9,048 nt of DNA, taken from assembly GCA_020432595.1 (NCBI GenBank), contig JAGQGA010000183.1:1-9048 (forward strand), written 5' to 3'. The notes beneath the pieces are model-generated. The model had not been told where the DNA came from and searched no databases. It worked only from the letters and a program-made list of their open reading frames with translations. Below are positions 8,425-9,048 of this stretch, piece after piece. The DNA is from Anaerolineales bacterium (GTDB lineage: Bacteria > Chloroflexota > Anaerolineae > Promineifilales > Promineifilaceae). The number at the start of each line of letters is the position of its first letter. Within the stretch, counting starts at the first letter, position 1. Made by a program: the position numbers and the translations under genes.

Positions 8425-9048
8425 TTTTCTTCCTCCTTTTGCACCCGTTCCCGCAGCACAAACTTTTGCGTTTTACCCGTAGACGTTTTGGGCAATTCGC
8501 CAAAGACAACGTGGCGCGGCACTTTGTAATGCGCCAACTCCTCACGGCAAAAAGCAATAATGTCGCTGGCACTGGTCGCTTCGTGGCCGGGGCGCAGGGT
8601 GATAAAGGCGCAGGGCGTTTCGCCCCACTTTTCATCCGGCATCCCCACCACGGCCGCGTCCAGCACCGCCGGATGGCGGAAGAGCGCGTTTTCCACCTCA
8701 ATGGTGGAAATATTTTCCCCGCCAGAGATGATGATGTCTTTGGAACGGTCTTTTAGCTCCACGTAGCCATCGGGGTGCATCACCCCCAAATCGCCGCTGT
8801 GGAACCAGCCGCCAGCAAACGCTTCGTTGGTGGCTTTCTCGTTTTTTAAATATCCCATCATGACGTTGTTGCCGCGCATAAACACCTCGCCAATTGTTTG
8901 CCCATCGGCCGGAACTGGCTCCAGCGTTTCCGGATGCCCAACCATGACCCCCTCCAAAACGTGGTAACGCACCCCTTGCCGCGCCTTCATCTGCGCCTGG
9001 TTCTCAATCGGCAGATCGCTCCATTCGTCGTGCCATTCACACAGCACC
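8421..9048 (-). CDS. AMP-dependent acyl-CoA synthetase, C-terminal part
   Basis: The 3' 208 codons of a gene that continues past the right edge; whole proteins of this family have about 530-550 residues, so roughly the first 60% is missing. Visible motifs of the adenylate-forming superfamily are GEVFMRGNNVMMGYLKN, WFHSGDLGVMHPDGY with the ATP-ribose-binding Asp (D86 of the visible part), ELKDRSKDIIISGGENIS (hinge), and the terminal PKTSTGK with the lysine used in adenylation (K192 visible). The stretch ARQGVRYHVLEGV plus HPETLEPVPADG resembles the medium-chain/aromatic/methylmercaptopropionate ligases (DmdB and plant AAE type) more than classical long-chain FadD, but I cannot fix the substrate. 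It activates a carboxylic acid to acyl-AMP and then acyl-CoA in the cytoplasm. It is upstream of, and translationally coupled to, the ECHDC3-like gene. Confidence 0.92.
   Translation of the reverse strand, partial: VLCEWHDEWSDLPIENQAQMKARQGVRYHVLEGVMVGHPETLEPVPADGQTIGEVFMRGNNVMMGYLKNEKATNEAFAGGWFHSGDLGVMHPDGYVELKDRSKDIIISGGENISTIEVENALFRHPAVLDAAVVGMPDEKWGETPCAFITLRPGHEATSASDIIAFCREELAHYKVPRHVVFGELPKTSTGKTQKFVLRERVQKEEEK
8432..8438 (-). promoter_or_regulatory. Shine-Dalgarno of the ECHDC3-like gene
   Basis: AAGGAGG on the minus strand, inside the last codons of the acyl-CoA synthetase gene, 7 nt before ATG 8424. It is the best ribosome site in the window. With the ATGA stop/start overlap at 8421-8424 it indicates coupled translation of the two proteins. 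Confidence 0.85.

Overview
The window reads as chromosomal DNA of a free-living, GC-moderate bacterium. The most likely group is Chloroflexota (Anaerolineae/Ardenticatenia-like). I infer this from the glycosyltransferase types, the LytR-CpsA-Psr protein with a C-terminal LytR_C domain, and the Pro/Thr-linked lipoprotein with pre-peptidase-like repeats. The assignment is family resemblance from memory, not a database result. I see no tRNA, rRNA, CRISPR array, transposase or integrase.

Layout. Positions 1-3634 (+) are part of a surface-glycan locus: a 5'-truncated GT4 glycosyltransferase, a second complete GT4 glycosyltransferase, a PglC-type monotopic phosphoglycosyl transferase overlapping it by 32 nt, and a PglD/NeuD-type sugar acetyltransferase 3 nt further on. 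A 333-nt non-coding stretch (3635-3967) carries a good sigma70-like promoter. It drives a second (+) unit: an LCP-family glycopolymer transferase (3968-5416) and, 26 nt later, a lipoprotein with four tandem PPC-like beta domains (5443-7611). A rho-independent terminator (7616-7640) closes that unit and separates it from a convergent (-) unit of acyl-CoA metabolism: an AMP-dependent acyl-CoA synthetase (C-terminal part, running off the right edge) whose stop overlaps the start of an ECHDC3-like crotonase by ATGA.

How the genes may work together. The phosphoglycosyl transferase would load the first sugar on undecaprenyl phosphate, the acetyltransferase would make or modify an N-acetylated sugar, the GT4 enzymes would extend the glycan, and the LCP protein would move a lipid-linked glycan to the envelope. 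The lipoprotein would sit on the outer face of the membrane. The (-) pair would activate an acid to its CoA ester and process the product.

The most striking feature is not a gene. The 10-bp palindrome AACGGCCGTT occurs 16 times (18 with the ACGGCCGT core) in 9 kb, where about 0.01 would be expected from uniform composition. This is a dispersed, mostly intragenic repeat like the HIP1 octamer of cyanobacteria but with a different sequence. By hand count, every one of the 16 perfect copies has a more G-rich 5' flank and a more C-rich 3' flank, so the palindrome marks a local reversal of GC skew. I do not know of a described system of this kind and rank it as the main lead.
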